The notes under the pieces were generated by a model. It saw only the letters and a list, made by a program, of their open reading frames with translations. It was not told where the DNA came from and searched no databases. Made by a program: the position numbers and the translations under genes. Shown in pieces: positions 1-5,825 of a stretch of 6,582 nt of DNA; position 1 is the stretch's first letter, and each line of letters begins with the position of its first letter. Source of the stretch: Clostridia bacterium (lineage in GTDB: Bacteria > Bacillota > Clostridia > Christensenellales > UBA1242); NCBI GenBank assembly GCA_028704215.1, contig JAQVLJ010000042.1:1-6582 (forward strand). Reading direction: 5' to 3'.

Positions 1-1352
1 GCCACAACTTCGTTACACAAAACCATAAAACTTTCAATCAATTCGTGTGAATCTTTATGCTCACGGCGAGTGATATTTTCGATGTTTCCATTTTTGTCTA
101 TTTCAATAAAGCACTCTGGCACATCAAATCGTATTTCGCCACGTTGCTTTCTAAGTTTCTCAAGTTTGTTTGATAATTCGTTATATTTTTCAATATCTTC
201 AACAAATTCTGAATATTTTGCACGAGTTTGTTCGTGCCCTTCAAGTATAGCTGTTACCTCATCATAAGTCATACGTGCTTTTGAATGTATCACACTTTCA
301 AAAACTTGACTATTCAATACATTGCAGTCGTCATCCAAATCCATCACTACACTCAAAGTCAAACGATCCACATTTGGATTAAGTGAACAAATACCATTAG
401 ACAATTCTCTTGGAAGCATAGGTAAAACCATATCAGGAAAATAAACGCTGGTGCCCCTTTTAAACGCTTCATTGTCAAGGGCGCTACCTGGTGTGACATA
501 ATGCGAAACGTCCGCTATATGCACTCCTAAGCGCGTTACACCTGGCTTCAAAGTCTGTATGCTAATGGCATCATCAAAGTCGCGTGCATCTACTCCATCA
601 ATAGTGATTGTACGTAACTTTCTAAAATCTTTCCTGTCTTTTATATCTTTTTCGTTGACGGTGTTACGAATACGAATAGCTTCATTTAAAGTGGTAGAAT
701 CAAATTCTTCTTTAAGATTATACGAGCGAATAATGCCTAATTGTTCTGCTTTTAAACTTTCAGATTTGCCCAAAAGTTCTATTATTTCAGCAGATATCTT
801 TCCATGTTCATTATTTAATGTTACAACAATTTTATCACCATTTTGTGCTTTAATTTTGCTATTTTTAGATATTTTGATATTTTGACTGTATTTGTCATCA
901 TCGGGAACAAAATATGTCACTCCGCTACTGATTTCAACTTTTCCTATTATGTTATTTGAGTTTGGTTTCAAAACAGATACTACTCTTCCCTCTGGATTTG
1001 AGTCTGCTGGTTTGTTGACAATTTGCACCAATACGGTATCGCCATGGATAGCGCCATTTAAGTTGCTTTTTGCAATGAAAATATCTTTTTCTTCATCTTT
1101 AGTGTCTTGTTTGCAAAATGCAAAACCTTTTCTATTGCCTATTATTACACCTTTAATATAGCCTTTTTTTGATGAAATAAACAATGTCTGTCTATCGTCA
1201 AACATCAAAGTGCCATTTGCAATCATTTCATTTACATATTTTTCTAGTTTTGTTTTGTTGATTCCTAAGAATTTATAGAGAGCATTTACCAATTCATCAA
1301 AAGACAAATAAGACAAATGTTTTTCTATTATAGTGTTAATTAAGCGTTCCAT
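1..1352 (-). CDS. rnr: Ribonuclease R, 3'-5' exoribonuclease (partial; C-terminus beyond window)
   Basis: Processive hydrolytic 3'-5' exoribonuclease of the RNase II/RNB family; the family degrades structured RNA, including mRNA fragments and defective rRNA, in the cytoplasm. The first 450 codons are visible in one open frame (3-1352). In order I see a winged-helix-like N-terminus (about 1-60), two cold-shock/OB-type regions (about 62-128 and 135-195), and the start of the RNB catalytic domain from about 245. The motif TIDGVDARDFDDAIS carries D252, D258, D260 and D261, matching the four metal-binding aspartates of the family. The stretches VHIADVSHYV (278-286) and LSNGICSLNP (317-326) are also typical. 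The second half of RNB and the S1 domain lie off the left edge. The ATG at 1352 has a GGAG Shine-Dalgarno five bases upstream. A terminator separates the gene from rplQ and it appears to have its own promoter. RNase R is favoured over RNase II because of the N-terminal winged-helix region and the Bacillota context. Confidence 0.95.
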   Translation of the reverse strand, partial: MERLINTIIEKHLSYLSFDELVNALYKFLGINKTKLEKYVNEMIANGTLMFDDRQTLFISSKKGYIKGVIIGNRKGFAFCKQDTKDEEKDIFIAKSNLNGAIHGDTVLVQIVNKPADSNPEGRVVSVLKPNSNNIIGKVEISSGVTYFVPDDDKYSQNIKISKNSKIKAQNGDKIVVTLNNEHGKISAEIIELLGKSESLKAEQLGIIRSYNLKEEFDSTTLNEAIRIRNTVNEKDIKDRKDFRKLRTITIDGVDARDFDDAISIQTLKPGVTRLGVHIADVSHYVTPGSALDNEAFKRGTSVYFPDMVLPMLPRELSNGICSLNPNVDRLTLSVVMDLDDDCNVLNSQVFESVIHSKARMTYDEVTAILEGHEQTRAKYSEFVEDIEKYNELSNKLEKLRKQRGEIRFDVPECFIEIDKNGNIENITRREHKDSHELIESFMVLCNEVV

Positions 1353-1361
1353 TATTTCTCC
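1353..1361 (-). promoter_or_regulatory. Ribosome binding site of rnr
   Basis: GGAG at 1361-1358 sits five bases before the ATG at 1352 and fixes the start codon. No upstream in-frame alternative has comparable spacing. If the promoter proposed just upstream is real, the untranslated leader is only about 12 nt and consists of little more than this site. Confidence 0.7.
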
Positions 1362-1370
1362 ATAGAATAA

Positions 1371-1399
1371 ATTTTAACAATAATACTTTATAAAAGCAA
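1371..1399 (-). promoter_or_regulatory. Candidate housekeeping-sigma promoter for rnr
   Basis: On the minus strand TTGCTT (1399-1394) and TAAAAT (1376-1371) are separated by exactly 17 bases. The -10 matches the consensus at five of six positions and the -35 at three of six. It lies between the rplQ terminator and the rnr start, where a promoter is needed if termination is efficient. Transcription would begin near 1364. AT-rich DNA produces such boxes by chance, so this remains a prediction. Confidence 0.45.
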
Positions 1400-1414
1400 A
1401 TCATTGAACAAAAT

Positions 1415-1447
1415 AAAAAAAACGGACATATGAACAATCCGTTTTTT
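1415..1447 (-). terminator. Rho-independent terminator closing the ribosomal-protein cluster after rplQ
   Basis: Arms AAAAAACGGA (1417-1426) and TCCGTTTTTT (1438-1447, plus-strand reading) are perfectly complementary over 10 bp around an 11-nt loop. Read on the minus strand, the stem ends in an uninterrupted run of eight Ts (1422-1415). It starts 15 bases after the rplQ stop, as expected for the end of the operon. The stem is A/T-rich with only a CGG core, so some readthrough into rnr is possible. The symmetry gives six Ts on the plus strand too, but no plus-strand gene is visible that would use them. Confidence 0.8.
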
Positions 1448-1461
1448 CCAATAATACAAAA

Positions 1462-1971
1462 TTATATTAATTCGATTATCATCATATCAGCGTTGTCGCC
1501 AATTCTCTTGCCAACTTTAACAATTCTAGTGTAGCCACCACCAATTTTAAGTTCGTTCTTGCGTTCTGCATATTTAGGCGCATAAATATTAAAAATTTTT
1601 TCAATTAGTGGGTGTTTGATGCCTTCTGTACGAGCAACAAATACACTTTTCTTCTCTTTTGGTAGGCGTTTTTCTTTGACTGTGTACACTTTAGACATAA
1701 TTTTACGTCTAGCAGCCAATTTTTTTGGACCATCAATAATTACTTCGCGATTGGATTTTACACCCTTTTCATCAACAAAAGTTTTTTCTACTTTAATAAC
1801 ATCTTCAAAACTATTAACAGCTAATGTTATTAATTTTTCAACATAACTACGTAGATACTTAGCCTTTGCTTCGGTAGTAGTAATCTTTCCATGCCACAAA
1901 AGGTCAGTTGCTTGATTACGAATCAAAGCGACACGTTCTTTGTTGGGTCTATTTAATTTTTTTACTCTCAT
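1462..1971 (-). CDS. rplQ: 50S ribosomal protein L17, enlarged form
   Basis: Component of the large ribosomal subunit. The N-terminus (KLNRPNKERVALIRNQATDL, about 5-24), TTTEAKAKYLRSYVEKLITLA (31-51) and the C-terminus GGGYTRIVKVGKRIGDNADM (144-163), ending in IIELI, are characteristic of L17. At 169 residues it is longer than the compact form of roughly 110-130 residues. The extra length lies in a charged segment at about 53-82, a Lys-rich segment at about 98-118 and a short one at 138-143. From memory, similar long L17 proteins occur in several Clostridia, so this looks lineage-typical rather than damaged. The ATG has AAAAGGAG upstream, and the gene begins 11 bases after the rpoA stop. It is the last gene before the terminator at 1415-1447, so it is the distal end of the alpha operon. 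Confidence 0.96.
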   Translation of the reverse strand: MRVKKLNRPNKERVALIRNQATDLLWHGKITTTEAKAKYLRSYVEKLITLAVNSFEDVIKVEKTFVDEKGVKSNREVIIDGPKKLAARRKIMSKVYTVKEKRLPKEKKSVFVARTEGIKHPLIEKIFNIYAPKYAERKNELKIGGGYTRIVKVGKRIGDNADMMIIELI

Positions 1972-1982
1972 AACTTCTCCTT

Positions 1983-2936
1983 TTAATAGTTGTCATTTTC
2001 GATTACTATGCCGTAAAATTCCAATTTTTGCAAAACTTCTTCAAGAGATTTTGCACCCATATTACGAACTTTTAGCATTTCATTTTTGGTCTTTTTTGCC
2101 AAATCGCCAATAGTATTAATGTCAGCACGTTTCAAACAGTTGTAACTACGAACACTCAATTCCATATCTTCGATAGGTTTTTCGTACAATTTGGTTTTTT
2201 CATCTTCTTTGCGTGCTATCAAAATATCAAAATCTGACATATTATCAACCAATTCAATAAACATTTTTTGATAATCATTAATAAGTTTTGCACTCAAAGA
2301 CAAAACTTCTCTTGATGAAATTGTGCCATTGGTTTCTACTTCCAAAATTAATTTGTCAAAATCCATATTTTGACCAACACGACTTGCTTGAACTTCAAAG
2401 TTTGCTTTCTTTACAGGAGTAAAGATAGTATCCATAGCGATAAAATCAATCTCATCACTAAAATTCTTGTTCAAGTTTGATGCTACATACCCTCTTCCAT
2501 TGCCAACATAAATTGTCATATCAAGGTCAGCACCTTCATCAATTGTGCAGATGTACATATCAGGATTCAACACGCTGATTTGGTCATTTGAGTCTATGTC
2601 ACTGGCGTAAACAACGGCAGGACCTTTCTTTCTCAAACTTAATGTACCCTTAAAATCTTTATCTGAACTATTTGCTTTTACATATAAGCCTTTTAAGTTC
2701 AATAAAATATCTGGTACATCTTCTGTTACACCTTTGATTGTAGAAAATTCATGTAATACATTTTTGATTTTTACACCAACAACACCAGCGCCAGGTAAGT
2801 TTGATAACAAAACTCTACGCAAAGAATTGCCGATGGTGATACCAAATCCTTTTTCTAATGGTTCTAATACAATTTTTGCAATAGCACCTTTTTCAGTTTC
2901 TTCGATTGTAAGTTTGGGTTTTTCAATTTCTAACAT
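1983..2936 (-). CDS. rpoA: DNA-directed RNA polymerase subunit alpha
   Basis: The alpha subunit dimerises to nucleate assembly of beta and beta', and its C-terminal domain contacts UP-element DNA and activators. The 317-residue length is normal. The N-terminal domain (about 1-230) contains EPLEKGFGITIGNSLRRVLL (25-44), the signature of the dimer and assembly region. After a linker comes the C-terminal helix-hairpin-helix domain (about 250-312), with LSVRSYNCLKRADINTIGDL (260-279) and NMGAKSLEEVL (292-302). R263, N266 and K296 correspond to the E. coli DNA-contact residues R265, N268 and K298, so minor-groove UP-element recognition should be retained. A strong AGGAGGT site overlaps the rpsD stop and lies just before the ATG. 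The gene sits between rpsD and rplQ in the classical alpha-operon order. Confidence 0.98.
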   Translation of the reverse strand: MLEIEKPKLTIEETEKGAIAKIVLEPLEKGFGITIGNSLRRVLLSNLPGAGVVGVKIKNVLHEFSTIKGVTEDVPDILLNLKGLYVKANSSDKDFKGTLSLRKKGPAVVYASDIDSNDQISVLNPDMYICTIDEGADLDMTIYVGNGRGYVASNLNKNFSDEIDFIAMDTIFTPVKKANFEVQASRVGQNMDFDKLILEVETNGTISSREVLSLSAKLINDYQKMFIELVDNMSDFDILIARKEDEKTKLYEKPIEDMELSVRSYNCLKRADINTIGDLAKKTKNEMLKVRNMGAKSLEEVLQKLEFYGIVIENDNY

Positions 2937-2945
2937 AAATACCTC

Positions 2946-3566
2946 CTATCTCGAATACAATTCGACAATCAAATGTTCTTGAATATTTAGATCAATATCT
3001 TCTCTTTCAGGCAAACTTAATACTTTGCCTACTAAAGTGTCAGTATTGAATTCCAACCATTTTGGCATCACAATCTTGACACCTTTTAGTTGTTTGAACA
3101 TTTCCAAATCACGTTTATTTTCTTTTACTGAAATAACATCACCTACATTTACTTGATATGAAGGTATATTTACCTTTTTGCCATTAACAGTAATAAGTCC
3201 ATGATTTACAATTTGTCTACTTTGAGAACGAGATGATCCAATGCCCATTCTGTATACTACGTTGTCTAGACGTTTTTCCAACATCAATAACATAGTAGGA
3301 CCAGTCGCTTCTTTGCTTCTAGCTGCTTTGTCATAGTACAATTTGAATTGACGTTCCAAAACGCCATAAGCACGTTTTACTTTTTGTTTTTCACGCAACT
3401 GTGTTCCGTATTCAGAAATTTTCTTTTTTGAAGCGCCATGTTGTCCAGGAACAACTGGTTTTCTATCAAATGAACATTTGCCAGAAACACATCTTTCGCC
3501 TTTTAGAAAAAGTTTGCAGCCTTCTCTACGGCATTGTGAACATTTTGCACAAATATTTTTAGCCAT
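2946..3566 (-). CDS. rpsD: 30S ribosomal protein S4, zinc-binding (C+) type
   Basis: Primary 16S rRNA-binding protein that nucleates assembly of the 30S body; in several bacteria it also represses its own operon. The 206 residues cover the whole family. C9, C12, C26 and C31 align with the zinc-binding cysteines of Thermus S4, so this is the C+ form; C6 and C17 are additional. The sequences RRKPVVPGQHG-like (about 35-45), LREKQKVKRAYGVLERQF (about 57-74) and LEKRLDNVVYRMG (about 95-107) are typical. An S4 RNA-binding domain follows (about 96-160, with RQIVNHGLITVNGKKV), and the protein ends in the conserved ELYSR. AAAGGAG lies before the ATG, 16 bases after the rpsK stop. In Bacillus subtilis rpsD is a separate unit; its place between rpsK and rpoA here fits Clostridia and many other phyla. 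Confidence 0.98.
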   Translation of the reverse strand: MAKNICAKCSQCRREGCKLFLKGERCVSGKCSFDRKPVVPGQHGASKKKISEYGTQLREKQKVKRAYGVLERQFKLYYDKAARSKEATGPTMLLMLEKRLDNVVYRMGIGSSRSQSRQIVNHGLITVNGKKVNIPSYQVNVGDVISVKENKRDLEMFKQLKGVKIVMPKWLEFNTDTLVGKVLSLPEREDIDLNIQEHLIVELYSR

Positions 3567-3582
3567 TTATTTTCTCCTTTTT

Positions 3583-3972
3583 TTATATTCTTCTTCTTTT
3601 TGGTGGACGACATCCATTGTGTGGAATTGGTGATACATCTTTAATCATTGTAACATCAATTTCTGCAGTAGCCAAAGAACGGATTGCTGCTTCTCTACCA
3701 GAACCAGGTCCCTCGATATAAACATCCACGGATTTGATACCGTTTTCTTTTGCTGCTTTAGCGGCTGTTTCCACTGCTTGTTGTGCTGCGAAAGGTGTGC
3801 TCTTTTTTGAGCCTTTAAATCCTAAACTGCCAGCACTAGACCAGGCAACTGCATTGCCTGCTACATCTGTAAAAGTAACAAGAGTGTTGTTAAATGATGC
3901 TTTGATATGCACTGCACCCTTGCCAATGTTTTTGGTACTTTTACGCTTTTTTACTTTATCAGTTTTTGCCAT
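3583..3972 (-). CDS. rpsK: 30S ribosomal protein S11
   Basis: Protein of the 30S platform that lines the mRNA exit region together with S7 and S18. The 129 residues are normal length. After a basic N-terminal tail (1-17), the core starts with VHIKASFNNTLVTFTDVAGN (21-40) and continues with SSAGSLGFKGSKKSTPFAAQ (45-64). The C-terminus has VSPIPHNGCRPPKRRRI (113-129); N119 in HNG is the position that is converted to isoaspartate in E. coli S11. The ATG is preceded by AGGAG eight or so bases upstream, and only 10 bases separate it from the rpsM stop, indicating co-transcription and probably coupled translation. Confidence 0.98.
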   Translation of the reverse strand: MAKTDKVKKRKSTKNIGKGAVHIKASFNNTLVTFTDVAGNAVAWSSAGSLGFKGSKKSTPFAAQQAVETAAKAAKENGIKSVDVYIEGPGSGREAAIRSLATAEIDVTMIKDVSPIPHNGCRPPKRRRI

Positions 3973-3982
3973 TTTTCACTCC

Positions 3983-4351
3983 TTACTTTTTCTTATTTGC
4001 TATGGTTTTTCTAGGTCCTTTTCGTGTACGAGCATTAGTTTTTGAACTTTGACCTCTTACAGGTAAATTCATTCTATGTCTAACACCTCGGTAACAACCG
4101 ATTTCTTTTAGACGTTTGATGTCCAATGCCACATCTCTTCTCAAAGTACCTTCAACATTATAATTTGCTTCGATATAGTTACGCAAAACAGCGGTTTCGG
4201 CCTCAGACAAATCTTTTACACGAGTGTCTGGACTGATACCTGTTGCTTTTAATATTTCGTTAGAGCGAACTCTACCTATTCCGTAAATATAAGTCAAACC
4301 AATTTCAACTCTTTTTTCGTTTGGTAAATCGACGCCTGCTATACGTGCCAT
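3983..4351 (-). CDS. rpsM: 30S ribosomal protein S13
   Basis: Protein of the 30S head that contacts 16S rRNA, the P-site tRNA and L5/L31 across the subunit bridge. The 122-residue protein starts MARIAGVDLPNEKRVEIGLT, then has the helix-two-turn-helix YIYGIGRVRSNEIL (21-34) and CYRGVRHRMNLPVRGQ (86-101). The Lys/Arg-rich tail KTNARTRKGPRKTIANKKK (104-122) is the part that reaches the P site in the family. A near-perfect GGAGG site lies just before the ATG. It is the first gene of the alpha-operon block and follows an unusually long 72-nt spacer after rpmJ, described separately as a possible leader. Confidence 0.98.
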   Translation of the reverse strand: MARIAGVDLPNEKRVEIGLTYIYGIGRVRSNEILKATGISPDTRVKDLSEAETAVLRNYIEANYNVEGTLRRDVALDIKRLKEIGCYRGVRHRMNLPVRGQSSKTNARTRKGPRKTIANKKK

Positions 4352-4423
4352 ATTTTCCTCCTAAATAATTTTGTATTTTTCTGCATAGACTTTATTTTGC
4401 CGCGAAAAATCTATGATAATTTT
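4352..4423 (-). promoter_or_regulatory. rpmJ-rpsM spacer with possible hairpin; candidate leader of the rpsM-rplQ block
   Basis: This 72-nt gap is much longer than the other gaps in the cluster (about 8-26 nt). On the transcript CATAGA (4415-4410) can pair with TCTATG (4389-4384) over six base pairs. Inside it UUUU can pair with AAAA around a GC-rich loop that includes GCGGC. Downstream are an A-rich stretch and the GGAGG site of rpsM. The hairpin is weak and lacks a following T-run, so I do not call it a terminator. In E. coli the equivalent position holds the S4-binding pseudoknot that represses the alpha operon. A similar role here is only an inference, and no matching pseudoknot is evident by eye. 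Confidence 0.3.
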
Positions 4424-4540
4424 TTAACCTTGTCTTTGTTTGTGTTTTGCACTTTTTGAGCAAATAACCATTACCTTGCCATCACGCTTGATAACTCTAC
4501 ATTTTTCGCACATAGGTTTTACACTAGGTCTTACTTTCAT
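4424..4540 (-). CDS. rpmJ: 50S ribosomal protein L36, zinc-ribbon type
   Basis: Smallest protein of the large subunit, bound to 23S rRNA near the A-site side. It reads MKVRPSVKPM at the start and KHKQRQG at the end, 38 residues in all. The zinc-binding set C11, C14, C27 and H33 is complete, so this is the zinc-containing (C+) form rather than the zinc-independent paralogue made under zinc limitation. The 38-residue length matches E. coli L36; the 37-residue form common in Bacillota has one residue fewer between C27 and the histidine. AAAGGAG lies six bases before the ATG. The gene occupies its usual place between infA and rpsM, with 26 bases separating it from the infA stop. Confidence 0.97.
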   Translation of the reverse strand: MKVRPSVKPMCEKCRVIKRDGKVMVICSKSAKHKQRQG

Positions 4541-4566
4541 AATTTTCTCCTTTCAAAGCTTTGTTT

Positions 4567-4788
4567 CTAGTTTTTGTCTCTCCAAGTGATTCGACCCTTT
4601 GTCAAATCATAAGGACTCATCTCAACCTTTACTTTGTCACCGACTAATACCTTGATATAATGCATACGCAATTTACCCGAACTATAAGCGGTAATAACGT
4701 GGTTGTTCATAATTTGAACTTTGTATTGGTTGTTTCCTAAAACTTCTACAACCTCTCCCTCAGTTTCTATTAAGTCTTCTTTCGACAT
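4567..4788 (-). CDS. infA: Translation initiation factor IF-1
   Basis: Binds the A site of the 30S subunit and works with IF-2 and IF-3 in forming the initiation complex. The 73-residue protein starts MSKEDLIETEGEVVEVLGNN and forms a single S1-like OB fold. It carries the family signatures SGKLRMHYIKVLVGDKVKVE (37-56) and MSPYDLTKGRITWR (57-70), so the RNA-binding surface appears intact. The frame can be opened upstream to a GTG at 4803, but that codon overlaps the stop of the previous gene and would place the Shine-Dalgarno inside the coding region. The ATG at 4788 gives the expected IF-1 N-terminus and has AGGAG five bases upstream. The gene follows the KOW-protein stop by 11 bases. Confidence 0.97.
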   Translation of the reverse strand: MSKEDLIETEGEVVEVLGNNQYKVQIMNNHVITAYSSGKLRMHYIKVLVGDKVKVEMSPYDLTKGRITWRDKN

Positions 4789-4793
4789 TTTAA

Positions 4794-4798
4794 CTCCT
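4794..4798 (-). promoter_or_regulatory. Ribosome binding site that fixes the infA start
   Basis: AGGAG at 4798-4794 lies five bases before the ATG at 4788 and immediately after the TGA stop (4802-4800) of the upstream gene. It supports the 73-residue IF-1 rather than the five-residue-longer version starting at GTG 4803. Confidence 0.8.
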
Positions 4799-4799
4799 A

Positions 4800-5075
4800 T
4801 CACTTTAAAGATTTTTTGAATTGATTTAAAGCAGTAGTAATTTCGAAATCGTACATTTTTTTGTCTTTAATTTTTTGTTCGATATCATCAAAATGCGTTA
4901 CATACTCTAAATGCTTTGAATTTTTTGTTTTGGGATTTTTTTGTGTCTTCACTTTGCCGTCTATTAAAATGAAATATCCTTTTTCATTTTCAGCATATAC
5001 TACGTAATATTTGGCGATATCTCGTCCGCTTGTACTCTTAACCAAATCCCCTATTTTTAGTTCTTTTGGTCTCAT
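4800..5075 (-). CDS. KOW-domain (L14e-like) putative RNA-binding protein
   Basis: A 91-residue protein with an N-terminal KOW-type segment: LKIGDLVKSTSGRDIAKYYVV (6-26) has the Gly-x-x-Val, Ser-x-x-Gly-Arg-Asp-x-x-Lys pattern of small bacterial relatives of archaeal/eukaryotic ribosomal protein L14e. A second strand pair follows (GYFILIDGKVKTQKNPKTKN, 33-52), then a Lys-rich segment and a probable C-terminal helix (about 64-91). In Clostridia and relatives a protein of this family commonly lies between map and infA. The family is assumed to bind RNA, possibly the ribosome, but I know of no settled function. No signal peptide or membrane segment is visible. The start has AAAGGAG overlapping the map stop, and the TGA stop precedes infA by 11 bases, so it is co-transcribed with translation genes. 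Confidence 0.85.
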   Translation of the reverse strand: MRPKELKIGDLVKSTSGRDIAKYYVVYAENEKGYFILIDGKVKTQKNPKTKNSKHLEYVTHFDDIEQKIKDKKMYDFEITTALNQFKKSLK

Positions 5076-5084
5076 AGTGCTCCT

Positions 5085-5825
5085 TTACGTAATAATTTCC
5101 ACACCATCTTTGTGAATCAAAATGGTATTTTCATAGTGTGCAGACTTTTTTTTGTCCGCGGTTTTGATGGTCCATCCATTGCTATCCATCAGGACATTGC
5201 GCCTACCTGCGTTTACCATAGGTTCTATGGCTAATGCCATTCCCTCTTCCAATACAGGTCCGTCCTCATAAATGCCATAATTTGGTACCATAGGGTCTTC
5301 GTGCAGGTCTTTACCTACACCATGTCCAACCAGTTCTCGCACGACTGTAAATTTGTTCTTTTCAACAAACTTTTGTATACGGTTACTAATGTGACCGAGT
5401 CGACTGCCCGCTTTAATGTCTTTTATACCTTCATAAAATGACTGTTTAGTCACTTCAATCAAGCGAGTATCTTCACTAGAAATTTTGCCGACTGGAAAAG
5501 TCCTAGCAGCATCAGCATTGAAACCTTTGTAATTCACACCGATATCAATACTGATTATATCACCTTCTTGTAAAGGTGTGTTATTGGGAAATCCGTGTAC
5601 AATTTCATGATTTAAAGAAGCACAAATACTGTATGGGAAGCCCTCATAACCCAAAAATGTTGGAAAGGCACTTTTGTTAGTAATAAAATCGTAAGCCATT
5701 TTGTCTAGTTGTGCCGTGGTTTGACCTACTTTTATGTTCTGACTGATAAGATCTAGTGTTTCATGCAGAATTGCTCCCGCTTTTCTCATCAATTCTTGTT
5801 CTTTGTCATTTTTCTTGACAATCAT
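5085..5825 (-). CDS. map: Methionine aminopeptidase, type I
   Basis: Removes the initiator methionine from new proteins when the second residue is small, after deformylation; cytosolic dinuclear metalloenzyme. The 246-residue length and the absence of a zinc-finger extension place it in type Ia. All five metal ligands are present: D94 (SIDIGV), D105 (FNADAARTF), H168 (LVGHGVGKDLHEDP), E201 (AIEPMV) and E232 (HYENTI). The substrate-contacting histidines H77 (NHEIVHGFP) and H175 are also present. Its first 20 bases overlap the end of adk. The Shine-Dalgarno is poor (AAGAG six bases upstream), which suggests translation is coupled to that of adk. The start is supported by the usual family N-terminus, here IVKKNDKEQELMRKAG. 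Confidence 0.98.
   Translation of the reverse strand: MIVKKNDKEQELMRKAGAILHETLDLISQNIKVGQTTAQLDKMAYDFITNKSAFPTFLGYEGFPYSICASLNHEIVHGFPNNTPLQEGDIISIDIGVNYKGFNADAARTFPVGKISSEDTRLIEVTKQSFYEGIKDIKAGSRLGHISNRIQKFVEKNKFTVVRELVGHGVGKDLHEDPMVPNYGIYEDGPVLEEGMALAIEPMVNAGRRNVLMDSNGWTIKTADKKKSAHYENTILIHKDGVEIIT

Noticed and set aside
70..1161. Three plus-strand open frames (70-267, 559-885, 892-1161) opposite rnr
   Set aside because: They lie antisense to a clearly conserved RNase R frame, have low-complexity Ser/Phe/Leu-rich translations and resemble no family.
1616..4045. Plus-strand open frames at 1616-1846, 2734-2982 and 3734-4045
   Set aside because: They are shadows of rplQ, rpoA/rpsD and rpsK/rpsM on the opposite strand. 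None has a recognisable domain or supported ribosome binding site.
4384..4415. Rho-independent terminator between rpmJ and rpsM
   Set aside because: The six-base stem has a 20-nt interior and is followed by an A-rich, not T-rich, sequence on the transcript. A terminator here would also cut off essential genes with no clear promoter after it.
4554..4563. Perfect 10-bp palindrome CAAAGCTTTG between infA and rpmJ, as an operator or terminator
   Set aside because: It has no loop, T-run or adjacent promoter and no second copy in the window. A palindrome this short is easily found by chance, and it merely abuts the rpmJ ribosome binding site.
4789..4803. GTG at 4803 as the infA start, giving five extra residues
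   Set aside because: The extension covers the Shine-Dalgarno of the ATG at 4788 and overlaps the previous stop. The IF-1 family starts at the MSKED position.
4800..5808. Alternative genetic code with TGA as tryptophan, suggested by the AT-rich sequence
   Set aside because: TGA closes adk and the KOW gene at the expected protein ends, and the tryptophans seen are encoded by TGG.
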